This document shows positions 12,730-25,810 of a stretch of DNA of 64,000 nt, piece by piece. The notes beneath the pieces were generated by a model. It had not been told where the DNA came from. It worked only from the letters and a program-made list of their open reading frames with translations, and made no database searches. Position 1 is the stretch's first letter. Each line of letters opens with the position of its first letter. The stretch is from assembly GCF_024868665.1 (NCBI RefSeq), contig NC_079895.1, forward strand, positions 3,622,154 through 3,686,153, in the 5' to 3' direction. Origin of the DNA: Triplophysa rosa (Eukaryota > Chordata > Actinopteri > Cypriniformes > Nemacheilidae). Position numbers and translations under genes: made by a program.

Positions 12730-12866
12730 TTCGACAAAAACATTTTGTTTTCTTACTTTCCAGAGCCACTAAATAGCCCACGTGACTGATTTTGGCTGTG
12801 GGCCTCATTACTGCCGCCTCCTTTTTGTTGTTGTTTTTTATATTCGTTGTCATGTCTGTCAGATGT

Positions 12867-12896
12867 ATAAGACATCTGTCTCGACAGATGTCTTAT
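12867..12896. repeat. perfect 14-bp-arm palindrome in hdac4 3' UTR
   Basis: ATAAGACATCTGTC is followed after two bases by its exact reverse complement GACAGATGTCTTAT. The word GACATCTGTC recurs at 12901-12910, and CTGTCAGATGT precedes the palindrome. Together they make a compact, self-complementary cluster. Confidence 0.9.
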
Positions 12897-15618
12897 ATTC
12901 GACATCTGTCGATGTCTCGTTGACATCCCATTTGTCATCCAAGTTACTGCTACGCTTAATTGACCCCGGAGGGCGGAGAACGAGATGTGAGATTAAGAGT
13001 GAAGAATTCTGGGAAACCCCACACAGAGCCATGAGTGCGACGATGCGAGTTTGTGCCTTTTCCGAAAGAGTCTTCGTAACGGATCGAGAAGAACATTGCC
13101 TTAAACTAGTTACAGGAGGGAAGATGTCACCCCACCCCGGTCTGGATTTTTTTTTTGGGGGGTGGGGACACGTGAAGGTCAAAGGCCGGCCTGATGATTG
13201 GAGAAACCCTCCGCATGTTTACCAGGAACTCCCTGCAGATGTCATCACCTTTCACGTGCATTTTACGTCGTTTCGTTTTCTCGTGCTTGTGTTGGACATT
13301 GCATAACTTCTGACAAATGAACGTGTAAGGTAGTTGCCAGCTATCCAATGGCAAACGCTTTCAGTCGACTTCTCCAGTGCTTTAGAAGGCGAGCCAATGT
13401 AGCGACTTGTTTCAACTCTAATGACCAAATACGCACCTCCACTTCCTCAAAGGGTTGACCAGCATGCACCGTTACGGAACAGATTCCATCTGCCAATATT
13501 CAATTCAACCGGTAAACAGCAGCATCTACGGAAAAAAAGAAAAACTTATTGGAAAGCATGAGTTGACCCCGGTAGTGCCACTAGCTGCATTCGTATAGAA
13601 TAGGGCTGTAATGACGACGTGTCAAACACAAATTTGTGGTTGAAAAAAACTCACACTAAAGAACTCTCTATTTTTCCTTTTCTCAGCAGTTGTACTTTTA
13701 TAGCGCCGAATGTCTAGTATTCCCATTTCTTTACAGTTAACCAAGGGCACTAGCGTATCCACTCACGTTATTCTACTCAGCAGACGGTCGACTTTATTGA
13801 CACCGCGAGGAAAAGGGCTGGTCACCGATTTTAAATGTACCACTGAGCCTTCAGATGTGCCACCTGGTGTGATTTCGTGCTGGTGTAAAGCGTTACCTTT
13901 CCTGCCGTTTGATGCTGAGGGCTTTCACTAGGGGCAGGTGCTACAGAACATGTGCTTGTCACATGACACAAATCCAGGAAGTAGCGGGACCACCAGCTTC
14001 CACTCAATCGTAAACGCCTCTGAGACAACTGTGATACTCGGACAATCTGCATGGGACTCTTGTAGTTTTGGAGCTGTACCCCACACTTAGAGGGTCGGCG
14101 TACCGACGCTTCTGAACAGCACATAGAACTGTATATATACGCAAGTATGCATGCTCACGGTAGAACCTTTGGCTTGACTTTGATTGTACATTAAACTTTT
14201 CGATACTGGACTGAATATGAGGTAATGATTTGACAACCCTCATGCCTGGGCTCACTGCGACTACCTTTGGCATTCTTTAACCGTGTGTCGATATGAGACA
14301 CGATAAGGATGGAGATTTGACTCACCGTTGCCATTGTTCCTTCATTTTTATATGATTCGCCTGTCACTCATGACTACTCCACTTTGGGTTTTGTGCCCAT
14401 TTCTCTTGTGTTTTGTCCTTTGTTTGTTTCTTTTGTACTTTTTCGATTATTTGGCCTTTTTATAGTTGACAATGTGTTTTACATGCTTCAGATGGTTGAT
14501 TTCTTGTCTTAGAGAGTAACAGCCCTGGCAGACATTGTGTGGGGATGATGATTATTTGTTTTGTTTTTGTATGCGGTGGGAGGGAGATGGCTTTACTTTG
14601 TATAACGATTCCAACAATTGTGTATTTACTACGTTCTGTTCATAGTAGATTTATATTGCAAAGATCTATAGATATATTATATATGATAAAGTTTGCAGAC
14701 TCGGAATGAGAAAATTAGTATTGCAAAGTGATATATATCAGTAGGTGGTCTGGCTTTGCCCGTTACTGGTTCCACTATAGGCACTGTTCAAAGCTGACAT
14801 TGATTTCATTCATTTACAGCAACAGTAGTTTGGTTTCATAACCACCTAATGGAAACACTCGTGGTTTCACTCTTTATTCTGAAACATGCCCTCGATAAAT
14901 TCAAGAACAAAAAGACCACGGGAAATATCATGGACTTCAATTGGTAAGCTTTCGTTTGTTTAGCGCGAGTTGATGCTGACATCAGAAATGGATGATGTTA
15001 TTTTTGTCCTTTCGAGGAGTGAGAATTAAGGTGGATCTCACAAAACCAGTTGAGAAGATGTCATGTTTTTTTTCACCCCGCAATTGAAAGAAAGAAAGAA
15101 TCTGAAAATGAACTCGAATAAAACCAGTAATATATTCCAAACACAAAAAAATAAATATAGAATCATTGTATACAGATATAAGAATCATTATTGAAATAAA
15201 AGATATAGGTTATGTTTTATAAACATATAAAACCTTTTACAGAGGTCAATTACAAAGTGCTTTAATATTCACATTTTGCGGGTATGTTTAATTGTCATGG
15301 AAATAATTTGACAATCCAAAAAAAGGGCTTTATTTTCTTGATGCAAAATAAAAACTCTTTTTTTTCTTTTTGATTTCATGGTGAAATGTGACATGGATGT
15401 GGTTTTGTGAGATTTGCCCATCAGCATTTGTTCTATTGATGTCGGTTCTTCTTTTCAACTCTTATGTTTGTAAAATCAGTCTTGCTGTTTAAAGCATCAT
15501 CTTTTTGGGCCTTGTGCCAGGATCATGTCCAAACCACGTCTATCAAATCTCTACTGAACTACTTTCTTGAAAGTGCATAGACTGACATTGATTAAAATCG
15601 TCTTAGAAATGTAACGCA

Positions 15619-15625
15619 ACATTCC
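15619..15625 (+). promoter_or_regulatory. candidate miR-1/miR-206 seed match in hdac4 3' UTR
   Basis: ACATTCC is the 7-mer complementary to miR-1/206 nucleotides 2-8. Repression of HDAC4 by miR-1/206 in muscle is established in mammals. Conservation of this particular site is untested. Confidence 0.4.
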
Positions 15626-16691
15626 CAAAGAGTTTAGTAGTAAGTGCACTAAAACCAGAAGTCCGATCTTCACCACAGAACACTTTGCAATAACACTCTG
15701 GATAACAGCAGCCTATCTATAGTCTTATCGGGTTCATCAGAATAGTCCTTTTAGTTTTGTATAAAAGAATAAAAAGCATTCCATTTGATTTCTTGATTTT
15801 ATTTTTTTAACCTTTGACATAATGTCATTCCTGCTAATTGACCACGAGGTCTGGCCTGAGCATCATTTATTTGCAGGCCAGAGTTGATTTCATCGTCTTA
15901 TCTTCTCAGCTGTAGATTTCTGCATGGTTTGTGCGTCGGCATGCCCGTCTGTCCTGTAACATATTTGCACAGAGGAGGAACACAGGAGGTTTGATGCTTT
16001 TACAATTTTGGAGGACACGAGATGGAAGTTTGTCTTTTTCCTTCTCCGTTTCTGGTCAGTACGCAGATAGAACGATGCTCTTTGTTTCCTACGGATGTGC
16101 TTTTTACTTGTTTAAAAAAAGAATGAAAGACTTTTGAATATTTTACAACAAGTTATCGAGCACTTGTGACATACAGACTACAGACTTTATTGTATTTATG
16201 TAGAGCCTTGTTTTAGGTGACCTACGCACTACACCACACATTGGATTGCCTGTGTGACTTCTTATGCTTTGTTTTTTTTCTCCTACTTTTCCTCTGGATG
16301 TATTTATTGGGGCTAGAGGAAGACTAGGAAAAGATTAGGGTTTGACATCTGGAATCATCAAAGGGCTTTTCCAGATGCGCGACGGATATATCTTCAGTTT
16401 GTCGAAAAGATAAAAAACACACTTATCAGCCAGTAATACCTGTGACCACTGTGGCTTGAGAACAGTTCTAGGTTTACAAAATGTAAGAAATGCATATTAT
16501 TTTTGTCACTTTGTTTTTCCATTGTTACAATAGAACTTCTCTTGGGACCTTTGCTCTAACGTTTGTCTTTGACATCAATTATAAAGTACCTTGTTTTTGA
16601 AAACCACAATGTCTTGTTTTTATTTCTGATTGCATTCTGACGTGGCCATACTGCTCTTTTAGTAACAATAATACTCGTTTTATCTTTTCAA

Positions 16692-16697
16692 AATAAA
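16692..16697 (+). terminator. candidate hdac4 poly(A) signal
   Basis: AATAAA occurs within caaaataaaaatgatgg, roughly 4.3 kb after the stop. Other AATAAA words lie upstream, so use of this one is inferred from the expected UTR length only. Confidence 0.35.
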
Positions 16698-18429
16698 AAT
16701 GATGGTCAAAGCGTGCATGACGCCTTCTCTGAGACATGTTAAGTAAAAAGTGTCTAATTCTGTGTTTTTATGATATTTTGGGGGGTCCAAAAGGTATCTT
16801 GGTACTTTTACGAATCAAAAAAGCCCCTCTCTAATATGCCACATAATGTTGAGGTATCATTTATTTCTTTACCAGAGGAAGGTGAATAGGTGATCCATTC
16901 ATTTAATTGGAGAAAATAGAAAACCTTATTGATCACATTTGGCTATTTTTGCAGAAAAAAAACAATCCTAATAATTCAGTTGAGATCCACAATGTGTAAC
17001 ACTATCGGCATGCTCCAGCATCCACCATCATCCATTGGCTCTTGTAGTTATCCACAACGATGTAACCAATAAAAATGCTTTAATCAAACGAACAGAAGTC
17101 TGCTGTTGTTCGAATATCCTGTTGTTAAACCTCAACCATTACACTGGAAGGCTGAAATTCTTGTAAATTCAACCACGATTTAGTGTCACATTCTGAAGGG
17201 GCTAACAGCCTGTGCGATGGTAAACGCTGAACTCCTCATTTACGCTGTAATTCTGTGGTGCGCTGTTGAGCGATGGGGATTTCTGTGATTCTGTTGCATG
17301 GCAAACAGCAGTGCACCACAAGTAAGGTTCTATGAAAAACTTGTGGAGATATATTGTGTGTGGGGAGAGCGGGGCAGGGATGCTTAGATGTTCCACAGTA
17401 TTTAAGTCCTGTGGTTTATTGTCACAGGCATCAGTTCTCAGTCTGTTTGCCTGAAGCGCAGAACTTCAATGTCAGACACTAAGAATATGAATACGTATAT
17501 ATAGATATAGTTTTAGAGTAAATGGGACCTCTGGATTCACCCAACTTAGATTTCTCGTAACAATCTTGGATTTGTTATTGAACACTGTTAAGTTTTTTTA
17601 GAAATGCTTCAAATACTGTATAAAATATCTTTTTTGTTTTAAAGTGTCCAAGAATTCGAAAAATATTTTTTTAGCATGAATGTTTTTTCCTTAAGGACGA
17701 CTAGTTTGCTCCAAAATATTTACAAAATAAGCATTTAAAACCATTGTAAATCAACGATTTTTATGACTGTGCTTTAGCTTCTCATCAGATTCCAGAAGTA
17801 AAAACACACTCTATTGGCTACTATTATACAAGGGGAGGAGCCATCCTAACTACCTGTTTTAGTGGAAATTGAAGTGTTTGTGAAAGGCTGTCACCAGAAA
17901 GAAGGTTTAAAAAAACGGATAAACTTCGGATAAAAATGACTCCTAAATACATATTTTAATATAATATATTTAATTGATTGAAAACTCTCTGGTTGTTAGA
18001 TTATACAGCCGAGGGAAATGTACTATGTCTGAATGTACTATTTATAGATATGTGTTTAGGTAAAATGATCATTTTTGTTTTATTCTGTAACCTACTAACA
18101 ATATTTCTCCCAAATTTTAAATAAAAAAATATTGTTTCTATTTGCATTTCTTTGCAAAAAAATGAAAGCAGGAGAAACAGGTCAAAATAACAGAAAAGAT
18201 GCTCGTATTCAGACCACAAATACTGCAAAGAAAACAAGATCGTATTCACTTTTAAGCAATGCGACATTAATATTTATACATGTGTTTAGGAAAAGTTTAA
18301 AAAACGGACTGTTATCACAGTTTTCATGTGTCTTGGCATGCTGTCAGTCTTTCACATTGCTGTTGGATGACTTTGTCTCTTCTGAGGTTTGATTTTGTTT
18401 CAGTTTCAACAGACACTGCACTGAAATGA

Positions 18430-18540
18430 CCACAATACATCAGAATCAGAATAAGCTTTATTCGTGTGCACACGCACACAAGGAATTTGTTCTGGTTACA
18501 GCTAGTGAATAAAGCTTATTCTGATTCTGATGTATTGTGG
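18430..18540. repeat. 34-bp perfect inverted repeat made of LINE-type 3' tails
   Basis: Arm 1 (18430-18463) and arm 2 (18507-18540) are exact reverse complements over 34 bp, separated by 43 bp. The right arm, read forward, has the form GAATAAAGCTTATTCTGATT(CTG), which is a typical 3' end of fish L2/CR1-like LINEs and their SINEs. The spacer reads gtgtgcacacgcacacaaggaatttgttctgg, as in such tails. Confidence 0.85.
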
Positions 18541-19530
18541 CCACACATCTAGAAATGCTGATTAAATTAAAATTTTAGAATGGTCTCATAATTTTTCCGT
18601 GGCTGTATTGGCAGCCTCCCTTCGCTAATAAAGAACTGAGGTACAGTTGTGTTTTTTGGGCGGACCTCACAGTGTTTGTGTTTTGACATGATCTGATGCT
18701 CAGAGAGAAAGAGCACTGCCCCCTCTGTCCAGGGGAGGGCAACAGCGAGGACGGGAGTTTACAGTAGTCAAGACAGGGATTACCAGCTCATTTAAAGGAG
18801 ACAAGGGTCAGATGCCTGTCCAAATATACAGGGCCAGGTTAAAGCAAGATAAATCTACAGATCAACCGGAGCAAACAAAAGCATCACTGTGCTTGCTAAG
18901 CATCAGTCAAATAAACATCTGATAGTGCAGTTAATTCACCTCTGTCACCTGAATCCACCGCAGCCGAATTGGCTGTTTAGGCTATTAAACTGAAAATATA
19001 CAAACTATGCGGCACAAACCAGCATGCTTGAATATTCATAAATCTGGCACCCAGGGCAGCATGGCATGTTTGAGCTAATAAACCGCCACGCTTGCAGAGC
19101 GCAAGTGTGAAAGGAGACGCGAGAGACAATATTTACCGTCTTGCAGGTCGACAAAAGATCGTCTTTAAACAACATGACGGGCACAAAGGTGACGTGAACC
19201 TCAGGAATGTGTTCACACATTGGTTTCCTATAGGGAGTCAAATTGAGGTGAGGGTTAGCGGATAGTTTAGAGACTGACGGTAGTTGACCAGGTCAATGAA
19301 CCCGGAGACCTTTGCTCTGTAGCCGGGGTCAGATAAGTCCAGTGTGGTCTTTATATTTGGTTTAAGACCTTGAGCCCGTTCTCAGTCACAAGGCTTTACA
19401 AGGCATCTTTTCCACAATTAAAGTGTTGGAGAACAAACTTTTTACATGAAACAAAAATGTAATTGCTCAAGTCATGCAAACCTGTTCATGTCAGTACATT
19501 ACAGATGAACCATTTTGGATTTCCATCCGT

Positions 19531-19931
19531 TTAATGGCCCAGTGTATGAAATTTAGCGGCATCTAGCGGTGAGGTTTCGAACTGCAACCAACGGCTCACT
19601 CCACCGCTCACCCCTCCCTTTTGATGCACTAGGGCGGCTCTCAGGACAAAGATGTCGTCGCGTTTTTGCTTCTTTGCCAAAGGAGATAACGTATTTATGA
19701 AACACGCTCTGTAGAGAAGTGTGTCCATTTAGGGCGACTGTAGAAACAACATGACGAATTCCACGTAAGGGGACCCGTGGAGTATGTAGATAGAAATAAC
19801 TCATTCTAAGGTAATAAAAACATAACGCTTCATTATGTAAAGTCTTGATACACCACTGAAGACGTAGGTCTGGATATTATATTGCATTTCTGTCGATAGA
19901 TCCTTCAAAAAATGACACAATGGACCTTTAA
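19531..19931 (-). mobile_element. non-autonomous DNA element, copy B (reverse), TTAA-flanked
   Basis: The termini are inverted: TTAATGGCCCAGTGTATGAA at one end and, read from the other, TTAAAGGTCCATTGTGTCAT. Both begin with TTAA, as expected for a TTAA-targeting (piggyBac-type) non-autonomous element. It is the reverse-complement relative of 1460-1892. The overlapping open frames (19531-19728, 19553-19804) are not protein-coding in any recognisable way. Confidence 0.75.
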
Positions 19932-22900
19932 AGTTGATTAGACTAATTGTTTTGCTATCCAAACTATATGAGTACATGAGCCATTTTAGGGTCGTGACCC
20001 ATTAGTTCTCTAGCTTTTTATCGGCCTGCAGTGACAGTTCGGTCTGTGGTCACACAAATCAATCTTTCCTCCCATTAAATGTATCTTTTCCTCTCTTAAC
20101 TTCCATCTTTTTGCTCATCCTCATTTGAGGATGCTCAGCCTGTCATTACAGTCTCTTACATTAGAGAAATGCCTGTCGCCAGAGCATCGCTCGCCACCCT
20201 TCTGGAGTGTTTAATTGTGGCTCTGAGGTGGCGGAGAGAGCCAGCTGCATATCCGAGCCAAATTACAGATTAGCCGTACGGAACCCGAGTGATATGACAC
20301 AAGCCACAAGACCTGCGCTTCACCCTGTGGGTGTGTACCGTACATCATCCATGCAAGTGTCTCTCCGTGTTCCAAAACCTTTTCTTTAAAATGAGATCAT
20401 TCTGACTATTACGATTAAAATGAAAAGAAACGGGTGAAGTTACAGACGCTCTGAGCTATATAACGTTTTGAATAGTTTGTTTTGATTATAATGTAACTAT
20501 TGAACATTGTCTTTCATCATTTTGCTGTTGACTTTATTGTATAAGGTTTATTGCTCCATTGGATCACCTGTCAAAGTTTTTCTGGATACCAAATATTGAT
20601 GGCACTCGTAATGTGCCGAGCTTTTTTAAATCCTCAAATATTTGTAAAACCTGTGCTCTAAGTTGACTGTCATCTTGAGTCTCAGACACATGTGCTCCGT
20701 TTGGAGAGCTGTGTTGTGTTTGCTTGTCTTTGCTGTGTTTAGACTAAAGTCTGGTGCCCACCCTGAGAGACCGCAGGGAGAACATATCTGTGTACCGACC
20801 AATCGCCACATGCACAAAAATCCACCTTGTGTAATGTAGCACGGCAGGACGCTCCAGGTGTTACCCAGAGAGTAAAAAAACGAACACACCTCAAATGTGG
20901 CGAGTTCACACACACTTTACATTTCCTAGAGAAACATTTTCAATATTGACACAATGCACCTCACTGTTTGATTCTACGTTGCATCTGAACTTCTGAAGGA
21001 CTGTCAAAAATGTTTACTATCACACAAAAAAAACTGAAGGGGAAAGGTGGCTCTCAGGGCCCGGACCATATTTTTCTCATTAGGGGTTCACACAAATTTT
21101 TAAGAGTGAGCACAAGCTCAACCCACGTCAATTTATGCCTGTTGTGTTTGTCCAAATTACACAGGTGACCTAACCCCTTCCTGCCCTGTGAGATCAAAAA
21201 TGGAGGGGGGTGGGATGAGTCCCCTCGGAGCAAGTTTCATTTCAGCCCCCCTTTACACCGCAATTCCCCACGGCTGGAGTAACCGCGTAAAGAGACTGTA
21301 TGTTTTACCCTCAGGCCTTCACATAAGGAGTCCATTACCATCTCTGTGCATCTCTGCCTTGTAATCTCCCCGTTCTGATGTTTGATCCTCCAGCGACACA
21401 ACAAAACAAAAATAGAGTGAATTAAACAATTATTTGAAATTGATCATTAGTGTTGCTTTGTGAGTCAGGCATCACAATATTTACAGCGTTTTGAACAAAG
21501 TATTAAACTTTGGCTCTTGGTTTTATAGACGTAGACGTAAAAAAGAAAGATAACAGTTAAAAAATGTGCAGCTTGTTAAGAAGAGGCGTGCACTAATTTT
21601 CTAAGTGATTAAATTATTTTTGTTTGTTAGACAATAAGAACTAAATATCATTGATAGTCTTATTTGATTTAGCTGCTAAGCTGCCACCTAGCAACTGCAT
21701 AGCAACGTGCTTAAAACCAACTTTAGCCAGCATAGCAACATTGTGGCAAAGTTTTGCAAAAACCAGCAGCACTTGTTCTTCAGAAACTGATGTTTGTCTC
21801 TAAATGTTCAGTTTCCATTTGATGTGATGAGAATCTTTGGCCGTTTATGAATCGTTGCCTGTCATACTCCATTTTGATTGATCTCTTTTTAGTGATATAT
21901 GACAATCCATCCCAAAACAGTTCCCACTTCAAAGATTTATCAGTTCCTTTCTAATTAAATTCATATCGCTTGATTTGCACAACATACTTTTCACATGTTG
22001 CTAAAGCATTGCCTGGGGAAATAGAGAGGGAAAAAAGGAAAATATTAGACAAATTAATAAAAAGTTAGAAAGACAGCTAAACTAAGCAATTAGTGTTCAC
22101 TTATGTCATTGGTGATAGCTGTATGTGATTTAAAGGTACAGTGCATTATATTGTACCATATAGTACATTTTGAGTAAAATCTCTGTTTTAATCGCACCAT
22201 GAATAAAATGATGTAACATGAGGGTTCACGCGTATCCTTTAAACTCCATCTATTATGACGGATAAATAGTGCCCTCTCTTGTTAATCGTTATCTTGTGTT
22301 TTTATTTTTAAGATACTTCCCAGCAGAGGGCTTTCTTGATCTTGATTTTATTTATTTCCTAACCCACCCCAGAAATGATTAAACCTGAATATAATATATT
22401 ATAAAAATGTCTTAGCTAGTGCACCTCAGGGACCATTTGTGTCTTCCCCTTGTTTTATAACACCTGCAGTAGGCCAAGAATATGATTCAGCAACAAGAGA
22501 CACAATCCATAACTCTGCCCCGCCCCTATTGAACATCAAATGTATTTTGAGCATTTTTAGCTCAAAAGTAGACAGTATGCCTCGTTTATCGCATTGTGGA
22601 TCATAGACAACAATATTTATCAGTGAATTGTAACCAAAAACATTAAAACAACAATACCTACATGCTTAGCTTTAGAAGACCATATCAGATGTAACATTCA
22701 CAGCATGATTTGTTTCTTCCACACCAGATTTTACAGTATCTTTAATGTATTTGCCCATTTTCTAATTTGGTTTGGTAATTGGTCTAAATTGGAAGCTAAA
22801 AAAACTTCCCTTAAAGTTTAAATGAAAACTATTGATAGCTGTTTTACTTTGTTGCTAAGATGTTTAAGGCCGTTTTAACTATTCAGATTGGTTGCTAAAT

Positions 22901-23727
22901 AAAGTGTTCTGTGTAGTTGCCTGGTGTATAGACGGAGACAAAAGAACTGTTTTGAAGTAAAACTCTTTTTGAACAGTATAAAAAGGGAGGGAAAGTTCGA
23001 GTCTTTGGAGATCATGCAAGTTCTTTTTTTCGTGATGTCTGCTGGACTTCTGGTGTTTCTCCAGGCACCTGGATGCCCCGATCTTACCTCTCTTTTTGCC
23101 ATGTATCTGGAGGTACATACTGTTCCATAAACATTCTCGTTTTCCCCCACAGTCCCTTCCTGGCTGTTTAGATTGTTTACACAAAATGTAAGCAGTCTCC
23201 ACCTGTGGTTCCCAGCTGAACAGTTCTCGCCGTGCAACACTGCACCTGTGCAGACTTACACCTGTCCAACCCCAGATCCCCAGACTTACATTGTCAGGAT
23301 TCACTGTCCTTCAACCGTGTCCTGATTTGATCTCCGGCTCGGTGATTCAGCGCAGACGTTTGTATGCAAACTAAGGCCAAACATATGCTGCATTGCCACG
23401 TCATCTTCACTTGAGCATGAATGCTGTCCTGCGGCTTCGTATATTGTACACGTGGAGCTGTTTTAGGACAAGAAGGCCAGTATGGCTCTCTTGTGAGTTT
23501 TGTTCGGGATGCTATGGGTGTTTGTATGGGATGAGTGTTACTTATCTTCATTTTTCCTAAAACGATACTGCCAGAGACTCTGGACACCTATCATCCTTAA
23601 ACTATCAGCACTGTTGAATATTTGTGTTTGGAGTTCTAAAGAATATCATTTGCTTTTTAAAAACGTGAACTAAAGTATTTTCTTTTTTTAAGGATATATA
23701 CTAGAGAAATAAGCAATTATTTGCTAT

Positions 23728-23840
23728 TTACCATGGTTTTATATACTGTATATGGTTATATTAAAAGCGTATGGTTTTGTCAGATTGATTACCATTTATT
23801 TTACCATGGTTTTAAATACCATGGAAAACTATGGTAACTG
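23728..23840. repeat. TACCATGGTTT-rich repeat
   Basis: ACCATGGTTTTA words recur with their complements (ccatggaaaactatggtaa), a pattern common in teleost short repeats. Boundaries are uncertain. Confidence 0.45.
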
Positions 23841-24007
23841 TATGAGCCCATTGTGAATTGTGATTATGATTTTGCAGAGGATTCCAAAAGCACAGAGTAT
23901 AATAAATCATCAGTACAGTAAATAGAAAAAGAAATCGACGTTAACAAAATAAATAATTCTATACATTATATATTCTAAAAAAATCATTGCGTAGGTTAAT
24001 ATGGTTT

Positions 24008-24048
24008 ACAGAACTATAGTTCTGTAGAACTATAGTTGCTAAGCAACA
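24008..24048. repeat. 18-bp perfect palindrome followed by GTTGCTAAGCAAC
   Basis: ACAGAACTATAGTTCTGT (24008-24025) is a perfect palindrome. The related GAACTATAG follows at once, and then GTTGCTAAGCAAC (24036-24048), a 6+1+6 inverted repeat that resembles an RFX X-box. Confidence 0.6.
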
Positions 24049-25786
24049 TAACATCTTGTAGCTACTTTTATAATGTTCTATTTGAAGTAGCTCATACATT
24101 TATTTTACTTGCTTTTTGTTCGCATACCATCCCTCGATGACGTATAGTAGGCCTATAGCTATAATTTTAATATACACAGAAGGTAAAAGTATGCCACTAA
24201 GGTGGGAGAAGGAAACGTGCGCCCACCCCCACACTGTAATGTAATCTTGGCATTAGTTCGAACATGAAATGTTTCCCCGGCGCATGCAGCGTAAACCTTT
24301 ACTTTATCCCTTTTACTGCAAATTAAAATTTTGTTGCTTTTTCCGTCTGATTTTACGGGAAACATCTGGGACTCGCACCGCGCCGTAACTGCGGCCCGAG
24401 GCGCTTTGGCTCTGAAGAAAGGCGGTAATAATGAGACATTATCAAACGGGCTGCCGGTGCAGTCGCGCTCTCCCTCAAATCTATGAACACACACACTGCA
24501 AAACTTATTTTCCCCCTTAGATCATTAACATTTGTGTGTGAAAATCACGCTTTTATTTGTGTTTTCTTTATCGGTCACGTGCACGTTTCGTTGAGGTAAC
24601 TTGGAGACGGACAGACGCATGAACTTTATCTCTTAAATTCTTTACAATGTCTGCTTAGTGCACCCAAAACACCGCTCAACATTGTTTAGTTTAAGCATAA
24701 AGTTTCAAAAGTTAAACTCGAGATAAGGGTCACATTTGAAAAGCGCCTCTGGAGAGACCTGCGTCGGGCGGCTGTGTGTTTTGCAGGTGCACAGAATAAA
24801 GGGAAAGGTGTGCGTGCAGTTTACACGTTTTTTCTTTGCGTTTCCCCATCACCAAAAGAAAATATTTATACCTTTAAACCTTTATTTATAAACTGCAGCT
24901 GTTTTCTTTTCTTTTTTTCAGAAGTGTGACGTAAAGGTGCTTGCGGATTACCTCATAAAACAAGTTCATCCGTCAACTTTAACATGAATATAACCCCCTT
25001 AAATTTCATGTATTATTTTTATGAATTTAACGTCAAAAGAAAGAAAAATCTGAAGAATAACCACTGTTTTTAACACATCGGTTTTGTAGTATACTGTATT
25101 TGTAGCCTAATAGAAAATTACTTAAGTCTGGTTGTTGAACAGGAGAAAATGGGATTTTTTAAATTAAAATCCCCCAAGCTGGAGTCTATTCTTTGAAGTA
25201 TTTTAATCAAGCAAAGGCTGGGAAAATATGATGCAAACAAATAAATGTTTTGTGAGTGTTATTTATAAACAAAGAAAGAAAATGTGTAGCAGGAGTCCGG
25301 TTTTTAAAGGCTTGTGTGGTTATCTGGGGTTGTTGAAGAATTCGCCTGCAGCCATCCAGAGCTCAGTGATTTCTCCTTATTAAAAAGGACAAGCATTTTA
25401 TAAGCTTTGAGGTAAAACTGCCTGGACTTTCTCTTCAGCTAATGAACCTTCACTGTTTTAACATGTTTTCTTTTTGTAACCAATGCTCTTTATAAATGCC
25501 CCATTTTAATGAATTACAAATCCTCAGATAATAGGAGCGATCTATTGTATTGCCATGGTCCCTCATGTGAACAAAGAAATCAGAACATTTACCCAAAATG
25601 TTCAAAAATATGTTTTAATAAATAAGCAAAATGTACAATGGACAGAATTTGAAAATGTTGCATAGGAAAGATCAAACGAATGCCTTAATCCATGCAGCGT
25701 ACTTCGAGAAACTATTGCTCTAAATTGCATTGGTCCCTTAGCTGACAATACTCACAGGTAGCCTATGTACAATAGTTTTTTGTTCT

Positions 25787-25810
25787 TATATATATATATA
25801 TATATATATA
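25787..25810. repeat. (TA)n microsatellite
   Basis: About 12 uninterrupted TA units lie in a T-rich context. Confidence 0.9.

Larger units (their letters stand above)
12409..16715 (+). other. hdac4: probable hdac4 3' UTR
   Basis: After the stop codon there are about 4.3 kb with no further splice-and-frame continuation and comparatively few transposon signatures, with U-rich stretches typical of a long 3' UTR. Possible poly(A) signals occur at several places. AATAAA at 16692-16697, followed by a GT-containing stretch, would give a length similar to the long mammalian HDAC4 3' UTR. Earlier signals (for example near 15194 and 15768) are alternatives. The end is an inference. Confidence 0.55.

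Noticed and set aside
12782..13306. 174-aa ORF downstream of the hdac4 stop
   Set aside because: It lies in the probable 3' UTR, spans the palindromic cluster and a T/G homopolymer run, and shows no protein family.
22875..23304. Overlapping minus-strand ORFs of 121 and 141 aa
   Set aside because: There is no recognisable domain, two frames are open at once, and no splice or promoter context is convincing.
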